DNA of 64,000 bases, from positions 462,180-526,179 of the forward strand of contig CAVOIC010000011.1 in assembly GCA_963695985.1 (NCBI GenBank), given 5' to 3'. The position numbers and the translations under genes are program-made. Each line of letters starts with the position of its first letter. The first letter of the stretch is position 1. Below, in pieces: positions 27,962-36,163 of the stretch. This stretch comes from DATBVX01 sp963695985 (GTDB taxonomy: Bacteria; Pseudomonadota; Gammaproteobacteria; Steroidobacterales; Steroidobacteraceae). Under the pieces are notes generated by a model, which saw only the letters and a program-made list of their open reading frames with translations, did no database searches and was not told the DNA's origin.

Positions 27962-28213
27962 ATGGCTCAGCAAACACGATCCGGACCGACCCACAGCGGG
28001 TCCGCTGAGCGGCGACGAGCTTGCGGATGGATGAGCAGTTCGACGAGTGTGATGCCGATGGCAATCAGCGCAGTAGATTTCACGGAGTTCTTACAGCTCC
28101 TCGAACCTTGGTACGTGCCGCTCGCAACGGCGGGCCAGATTCGACGCGATCGACGCCAATCATGATGGCGCCATCGACCGGCGCGAATTCATGGAATGGT
28201 GGCGCGGCGCTAG
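27962..28213 (+). pseudogene. Decayed EF-hand protein gene
   Basis: After AGGAGA at 27950-27955 an ATG opens MAQQTRSGPTHSG; other frames supply GPLSGDELADG, MDEQFDECDADGNQR, VDFTEFLQLL and ANHDGAIDRREFMEWWRG. Two Ca-binding loops (DADGN and DANHDG, each followed by an acidic -x-F position) identify an EF-hand pair. At least four frame changes exist in 250 bp. It belongs to the same decayed stretch as the two preceding pseudogenes. Confidence 0.68.
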
Positions 28214-28283
28214 AGCTCGGTGAGATTGGAGCGAGCCGCCAGCGGCACGCGCGAGATTGAATGAGCTGCAGGATCTGCTTGAG

Positions 28284-28685
28284 CTACTTCACCTGCACGG
28301 TGCGCAGGTATTCCACCAGCTGATCGATGAGCTCCTCGACCTGCTTGTGCTTGTCTGGACTTTCGGGGCTTGCGACGTAAAGCTCAACTCCCCACACGGG
28401 CATCTGCCGCGTACCGTGCGTGCCTTCCCCGCCGCGACCGTCGATGATCTTGCGGACCTCGTCGGCGGGATAGACCCCGCCACTGCGCTTTGCGAGTTGC
28501 GTCAGATCAGGTGGGGCAACCTTGAAATACGATGCCACCGGCCCATCGCCTTTGGCCTGCTCACCGTGGCAAGCAGCGCAGAAGCGGTAATAGAGCTGCT
28601 TGCCGGGAAGGTCTTTCGCCGAAGCGAGCGCAAACGGTGCCAGCGCCAAAAGGCTCCCGAGCATCATGCATCGCTGCGCAGACAT
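28284..28685 (-). CDS. Exported single-haem cytochrome c
   Basis: 133 residues from the ATG at 28685. Signal peptide to about residue 22 (ASA-KD). Haem-binding motif CAACH at 36-40 and a candidate axial Met at 95 (RQMPVWG), as in class I cytochromes c. It would carry electrons in the periplasm. It follows the EamA gene on the same strand (60 bp). Confidence 0.88.
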   Translation of the reverse strand: MSAQRCMMLGSLLALAPFALASAKDLPGKQLYYRFCAACHGEQAKGDGPVASYFKVAPPDLTQLAKRSGGVYPADEVRKIIDGRGGEGTHGTRQMPVWGVELYVASPESPDKHKQVEELIDQLVEYLRTVQVK

Positions 28686-28744
28686 CAATCGGCGTCCTCC
28701 GTGGGTCGTGTTGTCCAGCAGCTTTTCGCAAAGCGGGCCGTGGG

Positions 28745-29686
28745 TCAACTGTCAGGGCGTCCCAGGCTGGGAACAACCGTTTGCCGAAGAATCGTCGCTT
28801 TGCCTCGAGAATCCCTTCGCGACCCGATCGTCAGGCTGCCCGAGGCCAGCGCGGTGCCGAGCAGAATGACCGTGCACGCCGCTACCATGCTCACAGTGAT
28901 CGCTTCATTGAGAAAGAGCGAGCCCCAGAGCATTCCGAACACCGGGATGAGATAGGTCACCGTGATCGTCTTTGCCGCTCCAATACGGGCGATCAGGCGA
29001 AAATAGAAGATGTATGCCACGCCTGTGCACAGGATTCCAAGCGCGATGACGCACAGCCAGCTCTTCAGCGAAGGCCCTGCGCTCGGCCAGTTCATAGCCG
29101 CGGGCGGAAGCAGCAGAAGCGCCGCGGCAATCTGACTGCCGGCCGCCGCGGCAAGCGACGGCACCCCGCCGAGTTTCCTCTTGGTGAAGTTGACGCCGAG
29201 ACCGTAGGAGAGAGCTGCACCGAGCGCTGCAAGTATCGCGAGGGTAATGCCATGTCCGTGGAAGGAAATCTTGTCCCAGGCCAACAGCAGCACGCCGGCG
29301 AAGCCGACTGCGAGCCCGATGATGCGGTGAGCGGTCAGCCTGTCCTTGAGCCAGCCATAGGCGACGAGTGCGCCGAAGAGCGGGGTGCTCGCATTGAGCA
29401 CAGCCGCTGTACCCGCAGTGATAAAGACCGTGGCGTATGCAATGCCCACGAAGGGGAGTGCGCAGTTGAAGAGGCCCGCGATGCTCACTGGCACGAGTGC
29501 GCCGTTGAGCCCGCTGAATCCGCCGCGCCATGCCAGGACCACAGCAAGAAACAGCGCTCCTATCGCGACCCGGATTTCAGCCAGCGCAAACGAGCCGAAC
29601 TCTGGGGCGGCAATACGCATGAAGAGAAAGGAAGCACCCCAGATGACGGCGAGAAGGAGCAGTTCCATGCGATCGCGATTGTCCAT
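28745..29686 (-). CDS. EamA/DMT-family transporter
   Basis: 313 residues from the ATG at 29686; a longer open frame reaches 30004 but overlaps the neighbouring gene. Ten membrane segments in two EamA repeats: WGASFLFMRIAAPEFG in the first and GILCTGVAYIFYFRLIARIGA then YLIPVFGMLWGSLFLNE in the second. It belongs to the RhaT/YdcZ-like metabolite exporters. About 25 residues of charged tail follow the last helix. Not closely similar to the exporter at 16992. Transported compound unknown. Confidence 0.88.
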   Translation of the reverse strand: MDNRDRMELLLLAVIWGASFLFMRIAAPEFGSFALAEIRVAIGALFLAVVLAWRGGFSGLNGALVPVSIAGLFNCALPFVGIAYATVFITAGTAAVLNASTPLFGALVAYGWLKDRLTAHRIIGLAVGFAGVLLLAWDKISFHGHGITLAILAALGAALSYGLGVNFTKRKLGGVPSLAAAAGSQIAAALLLLPPAAMNWPSAGPSLKSWLCVIALGILCTGVAYIFYFRLIARIGAAKTITVTYLIPVFGMLWGSLFLNEAITVSMVAACTVILLGTALASGSLTIGSRRDSRGKATILRQTVVPSLGRPDS

Positions 29687-29828
29687 GCTGGCACCTGAAA
29701 GAAATGGCCTGGCGGGGCCGTACTGCTCGGACCGAAAACGCGCTCCGTAGGCCTGCGCACTATCGGTCGATCGAGCTAGTCCAGCAAACGCATTACTTGA
29801 AGTCGTGTTAAGCGGGAGTGTCTTGTGT

Positions 29829-31127
29829 TCAGCCGACGGCGCGCATTGCACTTCGGCTCGCGCAGTCGCGCAGATACGCCGCCAGATGGGCGCCCAGGTC
29901 ACGCACGTCATCTTCAGCGCCATGCATGAAGCTCGATTTCCGCCGGCGCATGAAGTTGAGGCCGAGCACGTACAGGCCGGGCACATCGACGATGCCGCCG
30001 TCATGGCGCAGTCGGCCTTTGCGGTCGAGTGCCGGCACGTGCAGCCATCCGTAATCCGGCCGAAAGCCGGTTGCCCAGATGACGGTGCCGATTCGTCCGC
30101 TCGTCAGATCGAGGCTCAAGCGCGGCGCCTCTGCAACGCGAGTCGACGCAAACCGCTCGGGCGCGGCCACCTCGCCGCTCTTGCCGTTCTGCTCGGCCCA
30201 GGCGTCGATCGTCTGGAGCAGTCGTCCGAGCTTCAGATCAGCCATTGCGCAATGACTGGGTAAAGATCCGGAGAACTGTGCTTTGCCGTCGCTGACGCCG
30301 ACGAGGCGGCCGACGATGTCGACGCCGCGCTCGGTCAGCGAATTCAGGTCGAGCGTCGAGCGCTGTGGCGTGCCGATCAATTGCGGCGATGGCACGCGTC
30401 GCGCTCTGACGATGTCGTCGACCTGGTCGTAGCGCTCATCTAGAATTCCGACAGCCTCGAGCCACCATTGAATGTCCAGGCCGCGATAGACGCGCGGCAT
30501 CCGGATGTGCTCGCCGACGGCGAGCGTCACGTGTCTTCCCGAACGATGAATCTCATCGGCAAGCTGCAACCCCGTCGCCGAGGCGCCGACGACGAGCACA
30601 CCGCGGTCGTCGAGTTGGCCCGGATTGCGATAATCCTTGGGGGTCAAAGTCTGCAGCGACTTGGGCAGGGCGGTGGCGAACGACGGCACGGCCGGAACGT
30701 TGTGTGCGCCGCTCGCGATAACGACGGCGCGGCACCGCCACTGGCCGTGGTCGGTCACGACGCGGTAGCCGTCGTCGACCGCGCTGACCGATGTCACGGT
30801 CGTGCCGGTGTGCACCGGTGCGCCGATGGTTCTCGCAAACCCCTCGATGAACTCGACCACTTCCGGCGCCGTCATATAGCCGTGCGGATCGGCGCCGGTG
30901 TAGCGGTATCCGGGCAGACGGCTCTGCCAGTTCGGCGTCAGCAGCCGCAACGAATCCCAGCGCTCGTGCCGCCAGGAATTGGCGATCTCGCTGCGCTCGA
31001 GTACGACGTGATCGATAGAGCCCTCTGACAGGCAGCGGCTCATCGCGAGCCCCGCATGGCCGGCACCGATGACGACGACGTCAACGGTGCCGCCGAGCGG
31101 ATAGCGTCGCTGAGCGACGCGAATCAT
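29829..31127 (-). CDS. FAD-dependent monooxygenase-like oxidoreductase (CzcO/FMO type)
   Basis: 432 residues. An FAD-binding GAGHAG sits at residues 21-26, a second Rossmann motif for NAD(P)H (VVGASATGLQLADE) near 180, and the family-typical ATGFRPDYGW near 360. These three motifs identify a flavin-containing monooxygenase/CzcO-like flavoprotein. The ATG overlaps the stop of the OsmC gene by 4 nt, so the two are co-translated and may handle the same oxidised sulfur or organic compound. Confidence 0.87.
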   Translation of the reverse strand: MIRVAQRRYPLGGTVDVVVIGAGHAGLAMSRCLSEGSIDHVVLERSEIANSWRHERWDSLRLLTPNWQSRLPGYRYTGADPHGYMTAPEVVEFIEGFARTIGAPVHTGTTVTSVSAVDDGYRVVTDHGQWRCRAVVIASGAHNVPAVPSFATALPKSLQTLTPKDYRNPGQLDDRGVLVVGASATGLQLADEIHRSGRHVTLAVGEHIRMPRVYRGLDIQWWLEAVGILDERYDQVDDIVRARRVPSPQLIGTPQRSTLDLNSLTERGVDIVGRLVGVSDGKAQFSGSLPSHCAMADLKLGRLLQTIDAWAEQNGKSGEVAAPERFASTRVAEAPRLSLDLTSGRIGTVIWATGFRPDYGWLHVPALDRKGRLRHDGGIVDVPGLYVLGLNFMRRRKSSFMHGAEDDVRDLGAHLAAYLRDCASRSAMRAVG

Positions 31128-31684
31128 CTGACCTCTACCGCGACATGGGTCGGATTGGTAACGATGTCGAAGACGGCCGAGCGCCTCTGCGACTGAGCGA
31201 CCAATGCGGCGATCTCCTCTTTCGAAGCATCGGCATCGATTTCGAACACGACTTTGATACCGTCGAAACCGTTGCGCACCTCGCTATCGATGCCGAGGAT
31301 CCCTTGTATGTCCATGCCGGCTTCGAGCGTGGCCTTGACCGAGCGCAGCTGAATCGACCGATTCTGCGCCACAGCCGCGATACCGGCCGTCAGACAGGAC
31401 GCCAGACCGACGAGCACATACTCGACCGGCGTTGCACCCTTGTCCTCGGACGCGAAGATCTCCGGATGGTCGGCGTCGTAGCTGAACTCGGTCTTGTGCG
31501 ATTGCTCTGTGCCGAGGCCGAAGTAGCCCCGCACCATTGAACGGCTGTGCGTGCCATTGATCCAGCTGCAAGTGGCGCGCCACTTGAAGCGGGCCGCTTC
31601 CGGCGCTTCGGTAAGAGCCTGGCGGGCGCCGAGCAGCGCCTCGACGTTGACGCCGTTGTCGACTTTGACTGCAGTCACCTTCAT
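31124..31684 (-). CDS. OsmC/YhfA-family protein
   Basis: 186 residues from the ATG at 31684 (a start 15 nt upstream is also possible). The OsmC core is visible: ATPVEYVLVGLASCLTAG with the conserved Cys97, and a typical C-terminal strand. The second redox Cys, normally in a CPV motif, reads SAV (residues near 170), so the classical two-Cys peroxidase cycle would be incomplete. It overlaps the flavoprotein gene by ATGA. It may reduce organic hydroperoxides poorly or work through another thiol. Confidence 0.85.
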   Translation of the reverse strand: MKVTAVKVDNGVNVEALLGARQALTEAPEAARFKWRATCSWINGTHSRSMVRGYFGLGTEQSHKTEFSYDADHPEIFASEDKGATPVEYVLVGLASCLTAGIAAVAQNRSIQLRSVKATLEAGMDIQGILGIDSEVRNGFDGIKVVFEIDADASKEEIAALVAQSQRRSAVFDIVTNPTHVAVEVR

Positions 31685-31870
31685 TTCGTTTTCCCCCATC
31701 AGCGTGTGTATAGGACCGGTCGATGACCGGCGACCGCGAGAGGCTGCGCCCGGTTCGTTAGATCCAGCGTGGGAGCGAGCGTGGAAATTTGAAAAACCAC
31801 GCTGGTTTCCACGGTCGGCCGGCAGAATGCCCATCGAAGCTGGGAAAGTACGGTTCGGGGAGACATACAG

Positions 31871-31954
31871 ATGGCGCGCTACACGAACATCCTGGAAACG
31901 ATCGGCAATACGCCCTTGGTCAAGCTGAACAGGCTTGCGCCGGCCCGAGCATAG
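31871..31954 (+). pseudogene. cysK: 5' relic of a cysteine synthase gene (cysK), 27 codons
   Basis: A GGGGAG ribosome-binding site (31857-31862) is followed by an ATG and a peptide, MARYTNILETIGNTPLVKLN plus RLAPARA, that is the standard beginning of O-acetylserine sulfhydrylases (TIGNTPLVKLN). The reading frame then stops at TAG (31952-31954), 10 nt before the AhpD-like gene. Only the beginning is present; the rest of cysK is absent. It might now act as a translated leader for the next gene. Confidence 0.75.
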
Positions 31955-31964
31955 GAGAAGACCC

Positions 31965-32582
31965 ATGTCCTTCATCGAGACGATTCCGGCGTCTGACATC
32001 GATGATGACGTGCGCGCGATGTACGAACGACAGCAGGCGCACTACGGTTTCGTGCCGAACTACGCGAAGGTCTTTTGCTATCGACCGGAAATCATGCGCT
32101 TGTGGGCGCAGCTGCAGGCCGGCATCAAGCGTCACATGGACAAGAGGCGCACCGAGCTCCTGACGTTCATCGCGGCACACGAGTTGCGCAGCACCTTGTG
32201 CACGCTGGCGCATGGCCAGGCGCTCACCAAGTTCTTCTCCATGGAAGACGTTCAGGCAATGGCCAGGGGCGAAGCGCCGCCGTCGCTATCGGCAGCGGAG
32301 GCGGCGATGCTGGTGTTCGGCCGCAAAGTGGCGCGCGACGCGTCCGCCGTCACCGCCGCCGACGTTGAGCGGCTCAAGCAGCACGGTTTCACCGACGCGG
32401 AGATCTTCGATATGGTGGCGACGGTCGCCGGGCGTGCGTTCTTTTCGAAAGTGGTCGAGGCGCTCGGCGTTGAGGCCGACGCGCCGTCTCGCGCCATGAA
32501 TACTGGGTTCCGAGAGGCACTCACCGTCGGGCGACCGATCGATTTTCTCGAGCCGAAGCCGCTGGCGGAAGCAGCCAGCTGA
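31965..32582 (+). CDS. Carboxymuconolactone-decarboxylase/AhpD-like peroxidase-related protein
   Basis: 205 residues from the ATG at 31965, with AGGAGAAG 5 nt upstream. The all-helical AhpD/CMD fold is indicated by FVPNYAKVFCYRPEIMRLW and AAHELRSTLCTLAHG. The latter is the active-site helix, normally CxxC...H; here the first Cys is Ser (S-T-L-C), leaving one Cys. A long C-terminal part includes GFTDAEIFDMVATVAGRAFF. If active as a peroxidase it would need a different resolving thiol. The cysK relic lies directly upstream. Confidence 0.82.
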   Translation: MSFIETIPASDIDDDVRAMYERQQAHYGFVPNYAKVFCYRPEIMRLWAQLQAGIKRHMDKRRTELLTFIAAHELRSTLCTLAHGQALTKFFSMEDVQAMARGEAPPSLSAAEAAMLVFGRKVARDASAVTAADVERLKQHGFTDAEIFDMVATVAGRAFFSKVVEALGVEADAPSRAMNTGFREALTVGRPIDFLEPKPLAEAAS

Positions 32583-32598
32583 TGTCGACCTCGTCTGG

Positions 32599-34614
32599 TC
32601 AGGCGAGTCCTATCAGCTTGGCGCCTCTGCTGAATAGGGCGGCACTGTGCGCATCGAAGTGGAAGGCTTTGAGGAAATCCGCAACTTGGTACCGCGGAGC
32701 CGTTCGGTGAATCAATGCGGCATGGGCACGCGCCTCATCGAGTGAGCCGGCAAGCGCCAGACTCAAGGCGGCAATCGCATAGATATGTTGGTGCGCGTTT
32801 GGACGTGCAGCTGCCTTGACAGCCCAACGGGCGGCTTCCTCGAACTCGCCGAGACGCACCAGCGCCACGGCGCGTGAGGCGAGCATCGCGAACAGCAACG
32901 GGTCGAAGGGGCTTAGATTGCGCGAGTGATCGGAGGACGAGATGGCGGCGCGTGAATCGCCCGATTGCGAAAGCACGAATGCCAGCGCGTAGTGACCCAG
33001 GGCGAAGTTCGGACTCAGATCGATGGCCCGCTCGAGCTCGATCACGGACTGGTCATGGGCGCCGCGCAGCCACAACGCGCGGCCCATGGCCCAGTGTGCG
33101 GCGGGGTCGCGATCGTCGAGCATGAGGCTGCGTCCCGCGGCTTCGAAAGCGCGGTCGATTTCAAGCTCACGCTTGGTCCAGTTCTGGAACGCGTTCTGAA
33201 AGTGCGTGAAGGACAGGCCGGCGTAGGCGCGCGCGAAGGTCGGATCGAGGTGCACCGCCGTCTCGAAAAAATGCTGAGCGCGCTCGTTGTCGGCCTTGTT
33301 GAACAGATACATGTGCCACAGGCCGCGATGGTGAGCCTCCCAGGCATCGAGCGAGTTCGGTGGTCGCAAGATCGCGCGGTTGCGCTCGATGGTCTCGATC
33401 TCGTTGGCGATGGAAGCCACGATCCGGTTGCCGATCTCGTCGAGGATGAGGAATGCATCGTCTAACTTGTGGTTATAGATTTCCGCCCAGACGATGCGGG
33501 CGCTGCGCGTCTCGGACAGCTCGATGTTGATGGCGAGACGCTGGCCGTCGAGCCGCACCGATCCGCTCACGACGTAATCGACGTTGAGCATCCGGCCGGC
33601 TTCTTCCGGACCGATGCCTCGCTCGTGCAGCGCGAACACGGTTCCCTGGGCGATGACGAAGAGGCTCCGCAACTTGGCAAGCCGCGTGATGACGTCGTGG
33701 GCGAGGGCGTCGGCGACTCCGCCGCGGGCACCTGTCGCCGTGGACGCGTCGACGAACGGCATCACCGCGATGGAGGCGCGGCGCGCTGCAAGGCTGGCGC
33801 TGTCGTCACGGTTGCTGCCCGCTGCGATCGTCAATGGGGGAGCGGCGTCTCGGACGCGCAGCGGCCTGGTTGCTTGCGCTCTGGCTGACCGCCATGCGTC
33901 GCGAAGTGGAGTGCAATCGAGGCCCTCTGCTTCGAACAGCCGAACCGTCGCGGCCAGATGCTCTTCACCTTCGCGCATCCGGTCGCGCCGCGCGAGCGCA
34001 ATCAGCAGGAGCTCGTGGACGTGCGGATCGAACGGCGCGATCTGAAGCCACTTTTCCAGGTAGGCGAACGCTTCCGTTTCGGAAACGCTCTTGACGAGAT
34101 GCTCCAGGAGCGCGGCCTGACAGCTGCGCAGTCGCCGCCGCTGGGCGGTGACCCAGCCGTCGAAGATCGGGCTGCGCTCGATCTCGAGGCCATCGAGGAA
34201 GTCTCCATTGAACAGCGCAGCGAGCGCTTGTTGCCGCTCCGGAGCGAGTGTGTGGATGCCCTGCTCAATCGCGCGGGTAACCTCGATCGCATCGACGAAG
34301 CAGTCCGACAGGTCGAGCTGGATAGTGTCCTCGCGCGTGGAGACGCGTCGGCGGTCACGCTCATCCACGATGCCCCGGATCTTGCTCAGGCACCAACGCA
34401 GCTCGCCGCGTGGATCGTTGGGAACATCCCACAGCAGCTCGCAGAGCTGGCTTCTCGACACGGCGCGGGGCGCCAGCGCCAGATAGGCGAAGAGCGCGCG
34501 TACCTTGCGCGATGCCGGCAACGCCAGCGCAACGCCGTCCCGGCTGATCGTCATGCGCCCGAGCATCCGCACCTGGATCGAGGGTTCCACAGGCGTTTCC
34601 ACGCCGACTACCAC
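32599..34614 (-). CDS. BTAD-TolB-TPR transcriptional regulator
   Basis: About 671 residues. A GTG at 34614 has GGAGG 5 nt upstream; a GTG at 34626 is the other candidate. Domains in order: an OmpR/SARP-type winged helix (MTISRDGVALALPASRKVRALF, about 20-95), a BTAD domain (about 100-250, FDPHVHELLLIALARRDR), a TolB-like domain (VDYVVSGSVRLDGQRLAINI, near 340-400) and TPR repeats to the end. This design resembles CadC-like and SARP-type regulators of catabolic genes. It is divergent from the methyltransferase at 34681 with about 66 bp between them, its probable target. Confidence 0.83.
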   Translation of the reverse strand: MVVGVETPVEPSIQVRMLGRMTISRDGVALALPASRKVRALFAYLALAPRAVSRSQLCELLWDVPNDPRGELRWCLSKIRGIVDERDRRRVSTREDTIQLDLSDCFVDAIEVTRAIEQGIHTLAPERQQALAALFNGDFLDGLEIERSPIFDGWVTAQRRRLRSCQAALLEHLVKSVSETEAFAYLEKWLQIAPFDPHVHELLLIALARRDRMREGEEHLAATVRLFEAEGLDCTPLRDAWRSARAQATRPLRVRDAAPPLTIAAGSNRDDSASLAARRASIAVMPFVDASTATGARGGVADALAHDVITRLAKLRSLFVIAQGTVFALHERGIGPEEAGRMLNVDYVVSGSVRLDGQRLAINIELSETRSARIVWAEIYNHKLDDAFLILDEIGNRIVASIANEIETIERNRAILRPPNSLDAWEAHHRGLWHMYLFNKADNERAQHFFETAVHLDPTFARAYAGLSFTHFQNAFQNWTKRELEIDRAFEAAGRSLMLDDRDPAAHWAMGRALWLRGAHDQSVIELERAIDLSPNFALGHYALAFVLSQSGDSRAAISSSDHSRNLSPFDPLLFAMLASRAVALVRLGEFEEAARWAVKAAARPNAHQHIYAIAALSLALAGSLDEARAHAALIHRTAPRYQVADFLKAFHFDAHSAALFSRGAKLIGLA

Positions 34615-34680
34615 GTTCGCCTCCACGTCTGGCCGCTACGGTTGCGCCCAGAACATCGCTTGACCACTCGGAGAATGAAC

Positions 34681-35529
34681 ATGGATATAGCCACTGCTAC
34701 CAGTGCTCAAAACCGCCAGGCCGCCAGCCAGGTCGACCTCAAGGCGCTCAAGACCCGCCAGCAGGCTGCCTGGTCGGCCGGCGATTATGCCGTGGTCGGC
34801 ACGACATTGCAGATCGTCGGCGAGGAGCTGTGCGAGGCCCTCGACGTCCGCGCTGGACAGAAGCTGCTGGACGTCGCCGCCGGCAACGGCAATGTTTCCC
34901 TCGCGGCCGCCCGGCGTTGGTGCGACGTGGTCGCCAGCGACTACGTGCCCGCCCTGCTCGGCAACGCCCGCGAACGCGCCGCAGCGGAACGGCTCTCCAT
35001 CCAATTCCGCGAGGCCGACGCAGAAGCGCTGCCGTTTGCGGACAGCAGCTTCGACGTGGTCGTCTCGACCTTCGGGGTGATGTTCACCGCCGACCAGGAC
35101 CGCGCTGCGGCCGAGATGATCCGCGTCTGCAGGCGTGGCGGCAAGATCGGCCTTGCCAACTGGACGCCAGAGGGCTTCATCGGCCAGCTCTTCAAGACCA
35201 TCGGCCAGTACGTTCCACCGGCGCCGGGCGCCAAGTCGCCCGCCCTGTGGGGCACGCGGGCGCGGATCGCCGAGCTGTTCGAGGCACGCGCGGCCTCGAT
35301 CAAGTTGGCGCAGCGGAGTTTTGTGTTTCGCTATCGTTCGTCGGATCATTGGCTGGATGTCTTCAAGACCTACTATGGCCCGGTGCTCAAAGCCTTCGCC
35401 GCGCTCGAACCCGCGGCGCAAGCCGCGCTCGAGCGCGATCTCCGGAAGTTGATCGATCAGTTCAATCGCTCGGGGGACCGCTCCATGGTAGTGCCGAGCG
35501 AGTACCTCGAAATCGTGATCACCCGGTAG
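34681..35529 (+). CDS. Class I SAM-dependent methyltransferase
   Basis: 282 residues; the ATG at 34681 has GGAG 7 nt upstream, while the in-frame ATG at 34675 is too close. Motif I is LLDVAAGNGN (about 62-71), followed by the acidic loop SDYVPALL, motif III/IV DADAEALPFADSSFDVVVST and motif post-I GGKIGLANWTPEGFIGQLF, typical of UbiE/Methyltransf_11 enzymes. The substrate is probably a small molecule. Divergent from the BTAD regulator. Confidence 0.85.
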   Translation: MDIATATSAQNRQAASQVDLKALKTRQQAAWSAGDYAVVGTTLQIVGEELCEALDVRAGQKLLDVAAGNGNVSLAAARRWCDVVASDYVPALLGNARERAAAERLSIQFREADAEALPFADSSFDVVVSTFGVMFTADQDRAAAEMIRVCRRGGKIGLANWTPEGFIGQLFKTIGQYVPPAPGAKSPALWGTRARIAELFEARAASIKLAQRSFVFRYRSSDHWLDVFKTYYGPVLKAFAALEPAAQAALERDLRKLIDQFNRSGDRSMVVPSEYLEIVITR

Positions 35530-35595
35530 ATCGGCTTTCGATGAAATAGTTGCGCTTGGGTCTCTTTCGTCTTGTCTTTATCTGGAGGTGCATTC

Positions 35596-36030
35596 GTGAG
35601 TAACGGTAAGACTTATAAGGGTAGCTGCTTCTGCGGCGCGGTTCAGTTGACGGTGAGCGGCGAGCCGGCCGCAATGGGGTACTGCCATTGCGACTCGTGT
35701 CGCCACTGGTCGGCAGGGCCTGTAAACGCCTTCAGCCTTTGGAAGCCCGAAGCGGTGCGGATCACGGAGGGCGCAGAGAACATCGGCACCTATAACAAGA
35801 CGCCGAAGAGTTATCGCAAGTGGTGCCAGAAGTGCGGTGGCCACCTCTTCACCGAGCATCCCATCTGGGGACTCACCGACGTATATGCCGCAGTGATTCC
35901 GGACTTTCCGTACCAGCCCGCGGTCCACGTCAACTATCAGGAAACGAACCTGCACATCAAGGACGGGTTGCCGAAGTTGAAAGACGTCCCGAAGGAGATG
36001 GGTGGCTCGGGTGTAAGCTTGGCGGAATAG
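35596..36030 (+). CDS. GFA-family (glutathione-dependent formaldehyde-activating-like) enzyme
   Basis: 144 residues from a GTG at 35596, which has GGAGG 7 nt upstream. Zinc ligands of the family are present: Cys11 and Cys13 (CFC), Cys30, Cys32 and Cys35 (CHCDSC), and Cys77 and Cys80 (CQKCGG). The GFA fold binds glutathione-type adducts. Followed by a terminator-like hairpin, so it is the last gene of its unit. Confidence 0.9.
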   Translation: MSNGKTYKGSCFCGAVQLTVSGEPAAMGYCHCDSCRHWSAGPVNAFSLWKPEAVRITEGAENIGTYNKTPKSYRKWCQKCGGHLFTEHPIWGLTDVYAAVIPDFPYQPAVHVNYQETNLHIKDGLPKLKDVPKEMGGSGVSLAE

Positions 36031-36064
36031 CGCCGCGGGCTCTTCGCTCATCGCCCAACGACTC

Positions 36065-36110
36065 GCTCCGGCCGACGGCCACTAGCTACGCTCGCGGCCG
36101 TCGGCGGAGC
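36065..36110 (+). terminator. Terminator-like hairpin after the GFA gene
   Basis: Stem GCTCC-(G)-GCCGACGGCC pairs with GGCCGTCGGC-GGAGC, with a single bulged G and a 15-nt loop, followed by TTGGTT. It starts 35 nt after the stop of the GFA gene. The T-run is short, so it may need Rho help. Confidence 0.5.
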
Positions 36111-36163
36111 TTGGTTCAGTGCCTCGGGAATCAACGGCGCGAGGGCATATACTGTGGTCGCCA

